This document shows positions 24,673 through 33,948 of a stretch of DNA of 64,000 nt, piece after piece; position 1 is the stretch's first letter, and every line of letters begins with the position of its first letter. Where the stretch lies: NCBI RefSeq assembly GCF_041428715.1, contig NZ_CP155572.1; one strand, written 5' to 3'. Under the pieces are notes generated by a model. The model had not been told where the DNA came from and ran no database searches. It saw only the letters and a list, made by a program, of their open reading frames with translations. A program made the translations under genes and the position numbers. Origin of the DNA: Sporomusa malonica. Lineage in GTDB: Bacteria; Bacillota; Negativicutes; Sporomusales; Sporomusaceae.

Positions 24673-26833
24673 GCAGCGGTGTAAGCCGCCCCTGGTGCAG
24701 GATATGCAGATAATACATGGCCCGGGACAAGGCGACGTAGAGCAGCTTGGCATCATAAAAATCGCTGGTGAATTTCTTGTCTGAGGCATTCCAGATAATG
24801 ACGCCGTCAAACTCCAGCCCTTTAGCGAGGATGATGGGGGCAACGGTAATGCCCCCGTGATAGCTTAATGCGCTGGCGGTGATGACATTGAGGTTAGTGA
24901 GGTGGGGGGCTGCTGACTGCAGGCCTTCATAAAGTTTCTGGCTGTCGGCTTCGAGTTTGGTCAGTATGCCGATCGATTTGCAGCCTAGTTTTTGAAATTC
25001 TTCAATCGTTTCTATGGTACGGGTTAGTGCTGTCATGGCTGAGGGCGCCTGCTCAATGACAGGCTTGCGGCCAATCTCGTAGACCGGGATGGCTTTAGAC
25101 CGGCCGGAGGGGATAACCTTGTTGAACAGGTCGACAATCTCTTTGGCTGAGCGGTAGCTAAAGTTGACTTCATAGTAACGGCATTTGGCTTCGTCAAATA
25201 CATCTTTGAGTAACGCCTGCCAGCTGGTAAGTCCCCGGTCGGTATGGATGGCCTGCGACATGTCGCCCATAATGGTGAAGGACGTGTTGCGGGACAGGCG
25301 GGAGAGGACAATGTATTCTAAGAGGTTGATGTCCTGCCCTTCGTCAACCGCAATGTGGTCAAATTTTTCGACATGGGTAAGGCCGTCTAAGAGCAGCTTG
25401 AGATAGCATAGCGGCGCTAAGTCGTCCCGCTCGACAAGACCAGCCGCAAGGGTTGTCTGTGTATGGGCTGAAAGCAGCTCGACATCTACGCCGTAGGGTT
25501 TGACTTTGCGCCAGGACTGTTTGTCTTGGATGAGCTCAGCATAACCGTCCAGCAGTCCAAGGAACGGCCATTTGGCAAAATGCTGTTCAATAAATTTATC
25601 ACCTTCGGCAGCATAACGGGCTGCCGTTTTTTCATCAGCCCGCGCTTCACCCCGTTTAACTCTTGCTTCATAAACCTCGACAAAGTTTCTTACCCGGAAT
25701 CTGATGTATTTTTGCAGTGACCGCAGCCGCTCATTATAGGGAACACTGGCGCCTTCTACTACTTTTTCCAGCTGTTGCTCCCGGTTGATGATAAGTTGGC
25801 CCTCAAACAGGCTGATTTCTTTTAGTTTTAGGCAGAATTTCTCCAGGCGCTTGTCTAAGAAGATTTCCATGACCTTTATAAACTCCGGCGTGCCTTTCCA
25901 CCTGGCTACCGTGGCGAGCGGCTCAGAATCGGCGATTGCCTGACTGATGTCAGGTTCAATTTGCATAATGGCAGCAGCCAGGTCGGGGAAAGTCGTTTGC
26001 TTAACATCTTGGGCGTCAATTTCAGGCAACAGGTCAGAGATATAGTCGAGAAAGATCTTATTGGGCGCAACAATAACCAGCTTTGCCGGGTTGAGTTTTT
26101 CGTTGTATAGGAGGTAAGATAGGCGGTGCAGCCCGATGGTGCTTTTACCTGATCCGGCCACCCCTTGGATGATGGTGACTTGGTTTAACGGTTCACGGAT
26201 AATCTGATTTTGCTCTGAGCGAATGGAAGTGACGATATCCTTCAAACGATCGCCAGCACCCTTTAACAGGCGCTCCAGAAGAAACGGGTCAGCAATGAGC
26301 GATTCTTGCTGGCGGGACATAAGTTTGCTCAAAATATTGTCTTCAGACATGGAGATAAGCTGTCCATCCTCAATCTTGTATTGTCGCTTGAGCTTGACAT
26401 CTCCAGTGTAGGTGTAGCGGTCAAGTACCTCGTAGCTGGCACGCCCGTCCTGGGCTTCATAGAAAATGGTTGAGACAGGGTCACGCCAGTCAAAAACCAA
26501 GATATCCTTGACACTTTCAATATCAAGTTTAGCTACTTTTGTCCGGCCAATATAATATTGATCGAATTCTTCGGCACCGTCTTCGCGAAAGTCCACCCGG
26601 CCAAAATAGGGGTTATCCAGTGCTTTAGCAATATCGGACGCCTTTATGGCATGGTCGCTTTTCATTAGCGAGTGAACATAGGCACTCACCTCGTCCTTTT
26701 TAGACAGTGACTGGTTAATTCTGTGTACACGGTCGTCCATATCATTCTCTAAATCTTTAATAATCTGTTTCATGGCTTCTATAGTATCGGCCAAATGCTG
26801 CTGTTCAGCAGGAAAATCAGGATGGTTGCTCAT
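24665..26833 (-). CDS. helD: UvrD/HelD-like DNA helicase, RNA polymerase recycling factor
   Basis: A 722-residue superfamily 1 ATPase. N-terminal helices (about 1-110) match the coiled-coil arm that HelD proteins insert into RNA polymerase. Walker A GVAGSGKST lies near 225-233, motif II DEGQDI near 500, MGDMSQAIHTD near 525 and the C-terminal motif ILAKGLEFDGVIIWNA near 670, so the ATPase core is complete. Known role of the family: releasing stalled RNA polymerase from nucleic acid. It starts at ATG 26833; the 390-nt gap upstream contains its divergent promoter region and that of amt. Confidence in HelD rather than another UvrD-like helicase is moderate to high. Confidence 0.87.
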   Translation of the reverse strand: MSNHPDFPAEQQHLADTIEAMKQIIKDLENDMDDRVHRINQSLSKKDEVSAYVHSLMKSDHAIKASDIAKALDNPYFGRVDFREDGAEEFDQYYIGRTKVAKLDIESVKDILVFDWRDPVSTIFYEAQDGRASYEVLDRYTYTGDVKLKRQYKIEDGQLISMSEDNILSKLMSRQQESLIADPFLLERLLKGAGDRLKDIVTSIRSEQNQIIREPLNQVTIIQGVAGSGKSTIGLHRLSYLLYNEKLNPAKLVIVAPNKIFLDYISDLLPEIDAQDVKQTTFPDLAAAIMQIEPDISQAIADSEPLATVARWKGTPEFIKVMEIFLDKRLEKFCLKLKEISLFEGQLIINREQQLEKVVEGASVPYNERLRSLQKYIRFRVRNFVEVYEARVKRGEARADEKTAARYAAEGDKFIEQHFAKWPFLGLLDGYAELIQDKQSWRKVKPYGVDVELLSAHTQTTLAAGLVERDDLAPLCYLKLLLDGLTHVEKFDHIAVDEGQDINLLEYIVLSRLSRNTSFTIMGDMSQAIHTDRGLTSWQALLKDVFDEAKCRYYEVNFSYRSAKEIVDLFNKVIPSGRSKAIPVYEIGRKPVIEQAPSAMTALTRTIETIEEFQKLGCKSIGILTKLEADSQKLYEGLQSAAPHLTNLNVITASALSYHGGITVAPIILAKGLEFDGVIIWNASDKKFTSDFYDAKLLYVALSRAMYYLHILHQGRLTPLLK

Positions 26834-27090
26834 ATATTTTACCTCACGTTATCTTAACATTATCTGCAAGTCTGCTAGAATATTATAGGACTATGTTATT
26901 ATGGTTGGCAAGCTATGTTGTAATTCTTGCTAAGTATTGGCGAGTGGGAGTACTATAAGAGTTTGATGCAATTATTTGCCTGACTGAGTGCATACAGGTT
27001 AGTAATCCTTAAAAATGTATACTGAATAGATACATATAATCATAAAGAACATTACTGTAGTACAAAAAGAAAATTACCTTTGAAATAGTA

Positions 27091-27118
27091 TTGTATATTC
27101 AGGATGACATGCTATAAT
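27091..27118 (+). promoter_or_regulatory. Promoter of the amt gene
   Basis: TTGTAT at 27091-27096 and a perfect TATAAT at 27113-27118 are separated by 16 nt. The expected start site is near 27125, leaving a leader of about 100 nt. The rest of 26834-27222 is AT-rich and otherwise without evident features. Confidence 0.65.
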
Positions 27119-27151
27119 ATAATATAATTTCATACTAAAATATGGCGAAGA

Positions 27152-27203
27152 AGCCAGCGACACCAGGGGTTTGACCCATTGGTGCTGCTGGCTTTTTATT
27201 TTT
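27152..27203 (+). terminator. Terminator-like hairpin in the amt leader (possible attenuator)
   Basis: AGCCAGC and ACACCA pair with TGGTGC and GCTGGCT around GGGTTTGACCC, followed by TTTTTATTTTT. It lies between the amt promoter and the amt start, with no plus-strand gene just upstream to terminate, so it is a candidate regulated attenuator. Confidence 0.65.
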
Positions 27204-27222
27204 ACCGAGAAGGGGTGGCGTA

Positions 27223-28533
27223 ATGGAATTATCAATTCATTCATTAGCAACTGGTATCGACACAGTTTGGGTCCTCTTATGCGCAGCGCTGGTGTTTCTG
27301 ATGGAGGGCGGCTTTGCGGCCCTTGAGGCCGGCTTTGTCCGTAGTAAAAACGCATTAAACATTATTATGAAAGTTCTTATGGACTGTACTGTTGGTATTT
27401 TGGGGTACTTTGCCCTTGGTTTTGCCTTAATGTATGGCATTGACAAGGCCGGTATTATTGGCTGGTCCGGTTTTTTCTTAAAAGGGGATATGGAGTATTT
27501 AGGATTAAAAATACCTGTATACGCGTATTGGCTGTTTCAGGCAGCATTTGCTATCGCTATGGCGACCATTGTGTCAGGTGCTGTGGCTGAGCGGATGAAG
27601 TTTATGCCATACTTAGTGTTTTCGCTGGTAGCTACGGCAGCCATTTATCCGATTGCGGGACATTGGGTTTGGAGCAGCGGCGGCTGGCTGTACAAGCTTG
27701 GGATGCTGGACTTCGCCGGCTCAGCGGTGGTACATTCCTTAGGCGGCTGGGCTTCTCTGGCTGCGGTACTGGTGCTAGGACCAAGAACAGGTAAGTTTGG
27801 TAAAGACGGCTCAATACATGTACTGCCTGGGCACAATTTGCCGTTGGCGGCGTTGGGGGCTTTCTTACTGTGGTTTGGCTGGTTTGGTTTCAATCCCGGC
27901 AGTACGTTGTCCGGGCTTGATATGAACATTGCCCGCATTGCAGTAAACACAAACCTGTCAGCTGCTGCCGGTGGCACAATCGCTGCAATCTATACAGCAG
28001 TTAAATGGGGCAAAGCCGATCCCAGTATGGCGATCAATGGTGCATTAGGTGGACTTGTCGCAATTACGGCTGGCTGTGCTTTTGTGGAGCCGATCAGTGC
28101 CATTGTTATGGGCGGGATTGCGGGTATGTTAGTAGTATTTGCCGTACCGTTTTTTGACCGTCTCAGGGCCGATGACCCTGTTGGTGCAATTGCCGTGCAC
28201 GGGGTATGTGGCACGTTCGGCACCATTGCTGTCGGGGTATTTGCCGAAAATGGCGGCTTGCTCTATGGCGGTGGTTTTGGTCTACTGGGAGTTCAAACTC
28301 TTGGTGTAGTTGCTGTATCAGTGTGGGGCTTTGCGGCCACGTATGCCTTGTTTGCTTTCTTAAAAGCGACTATCGGTATACGGGTCTCAGTGGAAGAGGA
28401 GATTGAAGGCTTGGATATGAGTGAACATGGTATCACAGCATATAATGACCTTGAGTGCAACCCGCTCGCAGCCATTAGTCCTGTGCCCAGTATTGGGACA
28501 TTACCAGTGGCCAAGCACCGGCTTGCCGAGTGA
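27223..28533 (+). CDS. amt: Ammonium transporter (Amt/MEP/Rh family)
   Basis: A 436-residue inner-membrane ammonium channel with about eleven hydrophobic segments. Seen: the N-terminal ALVFLMEGGFAALEAGFVRSKNA segment, the periplasmic gate region, the conserved HSLGGWASLAAVL (first twin His) near 165, WFGWFGFNPGST near 218-229 and AVHGVCGTFGT (second twin His) near 325. It starts at ATG 27223 behind GAGAAGGGG. No glnK/PII gene follows, although amt and glnK are usually paired; a terminator is directly downstream. The leader has an attenuator-like hairpin. Confidence 0.95.
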   Translation: MELSIHSLATGIDTVWVLLCAALVFLMEGGFAALEAGFVRSKNALNIIMKVLMDCTVGILGYFALGFALMYGIDKAGIIGWSGFFLKGDMEYLGLKIPVYAYWLFQAAFAIAMATIVSGAVAERMKFMPYLVFSLVATAAIYPIAGHWVWSSGGWLYKLGMLDFAGSAVVHSLGGWASLAAVLVLGPRTGKFGKDGSIHVLPGHNLPLAALGAFLLWFGWFGFNPGSTLSGLDMNIARIAVNTNLSAAAGGTIAAIYTAVKWGKADPSMAINGALGGLVAITAGCAFVEPISAIVMGGIAGMLVVFAVPFFDRLRADDPVGAIAVHGVCGTFGTIAVGVFAENGGLLYGGGFGLLGVQTLGVVAVSVWGFAATYALFAFLKATIGIRVSVEEEIEGLDMSEHGITAYNDLECNPLAAISPVPSIGTLPVAKHRLAE

Positions 28534-28542
28534 GACGTTAGC

Positions 28543-28593
28543 TAAAGCCCCCTATCGTAGCTGCTTTTATGCTACGATAGGGGGCTTTTCATT
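28543..28593. terminator. Terminator between amt and the PepSY protein gene
   Basis: AAAGCCCCCTATCGTAGC pairs with GCTACGATAGGGGGCTTTT around a short loop. The A- and T-rich sides suit both converging transcripts. Confidence 0.88.
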
Positions 28594-30156
28594 TTATCTG
28601 GAGCTCTGCTCGGGGTTAATCCAGCCAAGAGTCTTTTTAAATGGATGTTGCTGATTAGATTGCTTTGCGGTAACACGCCAGGCTGTAATAGCCAATAATA
28701 TTCCCAGTAGGGCAGAGGTCAGATCGACACCAGCAGTCATCCAGTCATTGCGGGCAATGGCTGCTGGTAAGCCAACATCAGTTGTTAGTGCATTAATCAC
28801 CGGCAAGCCAATACAAAGACCTGCAGCAATACGAAGCTGCTCGCTCCAGGCTTGTAGTGGCGAACGGTAAAACGCATGAAACAACGTAAGAAGCCAGGCA
28901 ATGAAAAAAAACGTTATTTCGGCAGAGGCCCTGTCATTAAATCCTAGCGGCAGTAACCGATTGGCCCACAAATACGCGGCGCAGGCAATGGTAATGCCGG
29001 CAACAGCCGTAATATTTAGCGCTTCTATGGCACGATACATATATTGGGTTAACTCGGTGCTTCGGCTATAACGGTTACGGCGTTTGACCGTGAAGAATAC
29101 CAATCCGGTGGCAATCATAACACAACTGACTAGTCCAGCCCCGAAATATAGCCAGGATAGGGGATAACCGCCAAATCTGGCTATATGTAAACCAACCAGT
29201 GACCGGTAGATCTGAACATATTTGTTCCAGGTTGTCTGACTGCCAAGCAATTCACCGGTAACGCCATCAAAAGTGGCCCGGGAGCTGATGGCGACAATGC
29301 TATCATCAATTTTCCGGAAAAAGGTGACGACCGACTGCCGGTCACCGGGATTATTTACCCGGATAAATGAAATACTGCCTTCTCCCAGTTCTTTTTCAGC
29401 CAGCGGCAAGAGCTGGGTCAGTGGTACCAATTCTCCCGGCAGATTGGCGCGGGGGCGGTCAAAGTTCTTGGCGGCAACAGCATAAGGGCCGTTCCAGGAG
29501 CTGCCGTACAGTACCTGGGGTACGACCGGCAGCAGCATAAAGAAGGTTATCGTTAGGCCGGTATAGGTAATCAAAAGGACAAAAGGCAGGGTAAACACTC
29601 CGGTCATGGTATGGACGTTAAGCCAGGTTCGTCGCCAGCGCAGGAGGAAAAAATCTTTAATGACCTGTGTGCGAATAGCAATGCCGGACACTAGTGCTGC
29701 CAGCATTACCACTGAGGCTAAGCTGACCAGCCATAAGCCAGCCTTGCCGCTATGTAATTCAAAATGAAAGTGGGCAAAGAAATGCCCACCTTCGGTGTCG
29801 CGTACTTTAAGAACAGCCCCGGTCTGAGGATCAAGATGTCGTTCCAGCGTTGCTTTGCCTTTTTTCCAGCCAATCTCCAGATCGGGTTTGCGGTTTTGTG
29901 GTAGGGCAATTGTCCAGGTATCGGCCTGGGGCGCAAGTTGACGCAACTTCAGTTCAGCTGAGGACAGCGCTTGGATAGGCTGGACCTGGTTGCTCCTCAG
30001 GCTGGGCTGCATCCAATGTGTCAATTCAGGTTCAAATACTGATAGTGTACCAGTCAAAAAGATGGCGAACAACAGCCAGCCAAAAACTAGTCCGGCCCAG
30101 GTATGCAGCTCACTCATCGACTGAGTAAACGTTTGGGTTATTTTTGATTTCGTCAT
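28594..30156 (-). CDS. PepSY-associated membrane protein, PiuB-like
   Basis: A 520-residue inner-membrane protein with a PepSY_TM architecture: TM1 near 17-40 (HTWAGLVFGWLLFAIFLTGT), a periplasmic PepSY region, TMs near 150-175 and 200-230, a second PepSY segment (LGEGSISFIRVNNP), and several C-terminal helices. Homologues (PiuB, FoxB-like) act in siderophore handling, probably reductive iron release at the inner membrane. It is the last gene of the operon exbB-exbD-tonB-receptor-DUF3649-PepSY, which supports that role. No enzymatic residues are defined for the family. Confidence 0.88.
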   Translation of the reverse strand: MTKSKITQTFTQSMSELHTWAGLVFGWLLFAIFLTGTLSVFEPELTHWMQPSLRSNQVQPIQALSSAELKLRQLAPQADTWTIALPQNRKPDLEIGWKKGKATLERHLDPQTGAVLKVRDTEGGHFFAHFHFELHSGKAGLWLVSLASVVMLAALVSGIAIRTQVIKDFFLLRWRRTWLNVHTMTGVFTLPFVLLITYTGLTITFFMLLPVVPQVLYGSSWNGPYAVAAKNFDRPRANLPGELVPLTQLLPLAEKELGEGSISFIRVNNPGDRQSVVTFFRKIDDSIVAISSRATFDGVTGELLGSQTTWNKYVQIYRSLVGLHIARFGGYPLSWLYFGAGLVSCVMIATGLVFFTVKRRNRYSRSTELTQYMYRAIEALNITAVAGITIACAAYLWANRLLPLGFNDRASAEITFFFIAWLLTLFHAFYRSPLQAWSEQLRIAAGLCIGLPVINALTTDVGLPAAIARNDWMTAGVDLTSALLGILLAITAWRVTAKQSNQQHPFKKTLGWINPEQSSR

Positions 30157-30171
30157 TATGGTTTTTCTCCT

Positions 30172-30498
30172 TTAGCTCGCCCAGGCTGCAGTTAGGGCCA
30201 AGACACCGCAAAACAGTGTGGCGGCAGCCAAATCCCGCCAGGCACGTTGGGCGGTAGGGGCAGCGAAGATCCACAGCAGCACTGCCGGATAAATGAGGGC
30301 GGGAAACAGTGCGCTGAAAAACAACACATCGGGCTTGGGCCAGGGCAGCAGTAATGCCAAAGCTGCCAGAGCGCTGGCGGTCAGCACATAGCCGCCGAAA
30401 ACGGCGGCAAGAATGCGCAATATTGTCTGTACTGTTTTATTAGTATTGGAGGCAAGCTCCTTCAGCCAGCAGATAGAATCAAGTATAGTCGTATTCAT
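30172..30498 (-). CDS. DUF3649-like small membrane protein of the iron uptake operon
   Basis: A 108-residue protein with three hydrophobic segments (about 24-52, 58-78, 88-107) and a short polar N-terminus. The sequence pattern RILAAVFGGYVLTASALAAL with PWPKPD fits the DUF3649 family, which is found next to PepSY membrane proteins and TonB-dependent receptors. It lies 13 nt after the receptor gene and 15 nt before the PepSY gene on the minus strand. Function unknown; likely accessory to siderophore iron assimilation. Confidence 0.8.
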   Translation of the reverse strand: MNTTILDSICWLKELASNTNKTVQTILRILAAVFGGYVLTASALAALALLLPWPKPDVLFFSALFPALIYPAVLLWIFAAPTAQRAWRDLAAATLFCGVLALTAAWAS

Positions 30499-30511
30499 GC
30501 CTGATACCTTC

Positions 30512-32746
30512 TTATAGCTGCATTGTTGCCGATAGTTTAACAGTACGGGGAGTGCCTAAAGTCACATAGCCACTACTGTTAAAAGATCCTGCCCAGTAGT
30601 TTTTGTTAAATACATTTTCTACGCTGGCGCGGAAAGTGACCGGAGTTTTATCGATAGTTGTTTTATAACTTGCGCCAAGATCATAGCGGATCCAGCTAGG
30701 TATGCTAAGCGTATTTGTATTATTGATGTATTGGGAGCTGGTATGTATTGCCCGGAGAGAAAGAGTTAAATCAGGGTTCCAGGGAGTATCCCATTCTACG
30801 CCGATATTCATCTGCCATTTGGGTAAGCCGGACGGTGTATTTCCATCAGTTGTGCCATTGGCAGTCCGGACTAACTCGCCCTGCATATAAGAAATGCCAC
30901 CCAAAAGCCGTACGTTTTCCGCTATTTTGCCGAAGGTACTCCATTCAATGCCGCGGTTTTCCTGTTCGCCGTCATAGGCCACTTTGTATAGAGAACTGGT
31001 TGAATAAATATTAATTTTAGAGGGATTCGTAATTTGATAAAGCGACAGGGTGTTGGCAAAATCACCGCTGTCCCATTTAACGCCAACTTCCTTTTGCTTG
31101 GTTTTATACGGTGCTAATACCTCACCGGCATTTTGCGCACCTGCTCCGACTACTTCGCCAGGGCTAAGTCCTTCAATATAGTTAGAATAAAGCGCAACCG
31201 AATTGCCCCATGGTTTAACAACAAGGCCAACTACCGGTGTGTTCGCGTTTGAATCATACTCTGATGTTACAGCACCTGTGCTCACATTAAAACCTTTCGT
31301 ATTCACTTTTTGATGGCGCATACCTAAGGTTAACTGAACTTTTTCCTCATTCCAGGATAGCGTATCGGCGATAAAAAGACTGGAAAACTCTTTTTCACTG
31401 TTTTTCTTTGGTTTGGCTGGTGACGGCATCGTTATAGCAAAAATAGTTGGATGATAAATATTGGTGATATTTGAAGTTGGACTGGAATTTATGCCATTGC
31501 CAGACTCAGAATTCACCAAGCTTGACCCTAAAACAATTTGATGGTTGATTGAACCGGTTTGATATTTACCGCGCAATCCCACCTCAGACGAGACGGCCTC
31601 AGTCCACCAGTATTGGTTATGCTGGTAAATTTCAGCAGTGCCATCAGCCTGGATATTGCGGGCATGATTGCCTGATAGAAAACCTGTCGTGTTGCTTGTA
31701 AGTTTACCAATCCCCGCGTAAGCAGTCAGTTTGTTGTTAAGGTCGTATTCGCTTTTAAACAGGAGGCCATTATTCCGCGAGTTTCCATAAGTGCCTTTGA
31801 CTAAATTGGTAGACCCATCAGGGGCATCAATAACGCCTTTGGATAAGTCATACATAACCGTTGAACCATTGTCATAATTTTCCTGTGATCCATAAGCATC
31901 CAGCGAAACGCGCCATTTATCCTGGCGGTAGTCCAGTCCCAAAGCGCCTAACAGTCTTTTCTTTGACTGCCCGTCGGTTTCGGTATCACCGTCTTTATAA
32001 ACGCCATTAAATCGAACGCCAAATTCTTTATTTTTACCAAAGCGGCGTCCAATATCAATATGTCCGCCTAATTGCGATGAGGAAGTATAGTCGGTGGTAA
32101 AGGTGGTGATGTCTTCTTCCCCTGCCCGTTTAGGCACAAGATTAATCGTTCCGCCAACAGACAGATTCACACCGCCATTTAGGAAAGAAGCAGGGCCCTT
32201 AAACACTTCCACTCCTTCCAGAAATTCCACAGGCGTATGACTGCGCGGCGCTAAACCTGACATGCCGTTAAAATTAACATCTTCAGCAAGCAGCGAGAGA
32301 CCGCGGATACTGAAATTTTCTTGCATATGCCCGCTGGAAGTGGTAAAGCGGACAGAAGGATCATTTAACAACACATCGTGCAGTGTGCTTGCCTGCCGGT
32401 CTTCAATAGTCTGCGCAGTATAACGGGTAAGATTAAATGGTGTATCCATAAAATCCTTATTGCCCAGTATACCAAGGCTGCCGCCACGGGCCACCTGTCC
32501 CCCAGCATAGGCCGGGGAAAGGGATTTGTTGCGGTCTGCAGTTACCTCGACTCCTTCTAAGGTAAATTCGCGCCGGGCAGAATTTGGCTCACTGGCAGCA
32601 GTCTGTTCTGTGGCGGCCTGCTCCTTGGCGGGAACTGCTTCAGGTGTATCCTCCGCATAGGAAACTGTCGGAATATTCCAGAGCAGACTGCTGCCAATCA
32701 GAGCGTAAAGCAGGCTTTTTCTGGTCAGGGATATATTTTTTTTCAT
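30512..32746 (-). CDS. TonB-dependent siderophore receptor
   Basis: A 744-residue outer-membrane beta-barrel importer. A signal peptide (KSLLYALIGSSLLWNIPTVSYA) is followed by a TonB-box-like FTLEGVEVTA near 60, an N-terminal plug (about 90-230: TIEDRQASTLHDVLLNDPSV, FEGVEVFKGP-like segment and GGTINLVPKRA) and a 22-strand-type barrel ending with a terminal aromatic-poor strand (VKLSATMQL). The organisation matches FhuA/FpvA-like ferric-siderophore receptors. No N-terminal sigma-regulator signalling domain is seen. Its presence shows that the organism has an outer membrane. Encoded with its energising complex. The ligand cannot be named. Confidence 0.93.
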   Translation of the reverse strand: MKKNISLTRKSLLYALIGSSLLWNIPTVSYAEDTPEAVPAKEQAATEQTAASEPNSARREFTLEGVEVTADRNKSLSPAYAGGQVARGGSLGILGNKDFMDTPFNLTRYTAQTIEDRQASTLHDVLLNDPSVRFTTSSGHMQENFSIRGLSLLAEDVNFNGMSGLAPRSHTPVEFLEGVEVFKGPASFLNGGVNLSVGGTINLVPKRAGEEDITTFTTDYTSSSQLGGHIDIGRRFGKNKEFGVRFNGVYKDGDTETDGQSKKRLLGALGLDYRQDKWRVSLDAYGSQENYDNGSTVMYDLSKGVIDAPDGSTNLVKGTYGNSRNNGLLFKSEYDLNNKLTAYAGIGKLTSNTTGFLSGNHARNIQADGTAEIYQHNQYWWTEAVSSEVGLRGKYQTGSINHQIVLGSSLVNSESGNGINSSPTSNITNIYHPTIFAITMPSPAKPKKNSEKEFSSLFIADTLSWNEEKVQLTLGMRHQKVNTKGFNVSTGAVTSEYDSNANTPVVGLVVKPWGNSVALYSNYIEGLSPGEVVGAGAQNAGEVLAPYKTKQKEVGVKWDSGDFANTLSLYQITNPSKINIYSTSSLYKVAYDGEQENRGIEWSTFGKIAENVRLLGGISYMQGELVRTANGTTDGNTPSGLPKWQMNIGVEWDTPWNPDLTLSLRAIHTSSQYINNTNTLSIPSWIRYDLGASYKTTIDKTPVTFRASVENVFNKNYWAGSFNSSGYVTLGTPRTVKLSATMQL

Positions 32747-32842
32747 ACTGTTCGACTCCTTTATACATGACTGTCAGATATGGTAACAGTATATGTTGAT
32801 TAAATTACCAAGAAGTTAAATAAGAATCATCGCTTGTGCTGG

Positions 32843-33535
32843 TCAATGCAGGCGGAAGGACACAGGCAAGGTGGTAGTGCAAGCCACCGTCCGGCCGCTA
32901 GTGCGGTCTTTTGCTGGCACAAACCGCCATTTTCCCACAGCTGTAATCGCCGCGTCATCCAGTACTGAATGGCCGGTCGAACGGGCCACGGCAATTTCGC
33001 CAGGCCGACCGTTGGTCAGAATCTCGATTCTCAGTACCACTGTTCCTTCCAGACCGGCTTGCCGGGCCGCCGCAGGATAGACTGGATCGACTTTGGCCAG
33101 GATGCCTGGTGCGGAGATAGCACTGCGGGTACTGCCGCCTGCTGTCGGAACCGCAGGCGGAATGCCAGAACTGGCCGACTGGTTTGGTGTTGGGGTGGCA
33201 GCCTGAGTTTCGGCCTTAGTCATAGTCAACTCGTTGGTCGTGACCACCGGCTCAGGTTCGGTAACCGGAGTTTCTGGCTGGGGCGGTAGGATTGGCGATA
33301 TTTCAGTCGGAGCCGGTTTGGGCGCATCTAGCGGTGGGGGTGGTTCTGCCACAGCCGTACTGTTTCCGCTATGTTCGGCCGGATCACTTACCAGGTCCAT
33401 CTCAAGCAGTACTTCTGTGGGCACCGGTAAGGGGGATGCTAAGCCAGCTATTAGATGACCTGCCGCTATTACGAGGAACACATGCAGACAGAGAGATATT
33501 GCCATGGCTTTACGCCAGTGATAGGCATAGGTCAT
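32843..33535 (-). CDS. tonB: TonB energy-transducing protein
   Basis: A 230-residue protein with an N-terminal membrane anchor (KAMAISLCLHVFLVIAAGHLI), a long Pro/Glu/Thr-rich periplasmic linker (about 50-130) and a C-terminal TonB domain (about 150-230: YPAAARQAGLEGTVVLRIEI and GHSVLDDAAITAVGKWRFVPA). It carries the proton-motive energy from ExbB/ExbD to the outer-membrane receptor encoded next. It lies 5 nt downstream of exbD on the minus strand and about 95 nt before the receptor gene. Confidence 0.94.
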   Translation of the reverse strand: MTYAYHWRKAMAISLCLHVFLVIAAGHLIAGLASPLPVPTEVLLEMDLVSDPAEHSGNSTAVAEPPPPLDAPKPAPTEISPILPPQPETPVTEPEPVVTTNELTMTKAETQAATPTPNQSASSGIPPAVPTAGGSTRSAISAPGILAKVDPVYPAAARQAGLEGTVVLRIEILTNGRPGEIAVARSTGHSVLDDAAITAVGKWRFVPAKDRTSGRTVACTTTLPVSFRLH

Positions 33536-33540
33536 GGTTG

Positions 33541-33948
33541 CTACCTCGCTTTCTCCACCGCCACTGCCACCCGGTGAGCGCCAGCCTGTTTCAACTGATC
33601 AAGGACGGCCACTACCTGACTGTAGGCTGTTTGCTTGTCACCGCGCAAGACAAACACGGGGTCTGACTGCTTGCCAATTTCCAGATGCACCCGCTTGGCT
33701 AAGAGCGTCAGAGGAATCTCTTCCTGGTTAAACATGACGCTGCCGTTTTCCAGCACAGTAACATTGATACTGCTGGGTTTATCCTGCTGGGCGGTGGCTG
33801 CTTGGGGCAGGTTAACCGGGATGGTATGCTGCTCGACCATATAGAGGGTGCTCATCATAAAGAACACCAGGAGAAAGAAGATAATGTCAATCATCGGGAT
33901 AATCATCAGCTGAGGCTGGTGTTCCACGCGGAGACTACGCAATTTCAT
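33541..33948 (-). CDS. exbD: ExbD/TolR family proton-channel subunit
   Basis: A 135-residue protein with one N-terminal transmembrane helix (MIPMIDIIFFLLVFFMMSTLY), including the conserved Asp (MIDI, near residue 20) used in proton conduction, and a periplasmic domain. It overlaps exbB by 14 nt. Together with ExbB it energises TonB for siderophore uptake. Confidence 0.94.
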   Translation of the reverse strand: MKLRSLRVEHQPQLMIIPMIDIIFFLLVFFMMSTLYMVEQHTIPVNLPQAATAQQDKPSSINVTVLENGSVMFNQEEIPLTLLAKRVHLEIGKQSDPVFVLRGDKQTAYSQVVAVLDQLKQAGAHRVAVAVEKAR

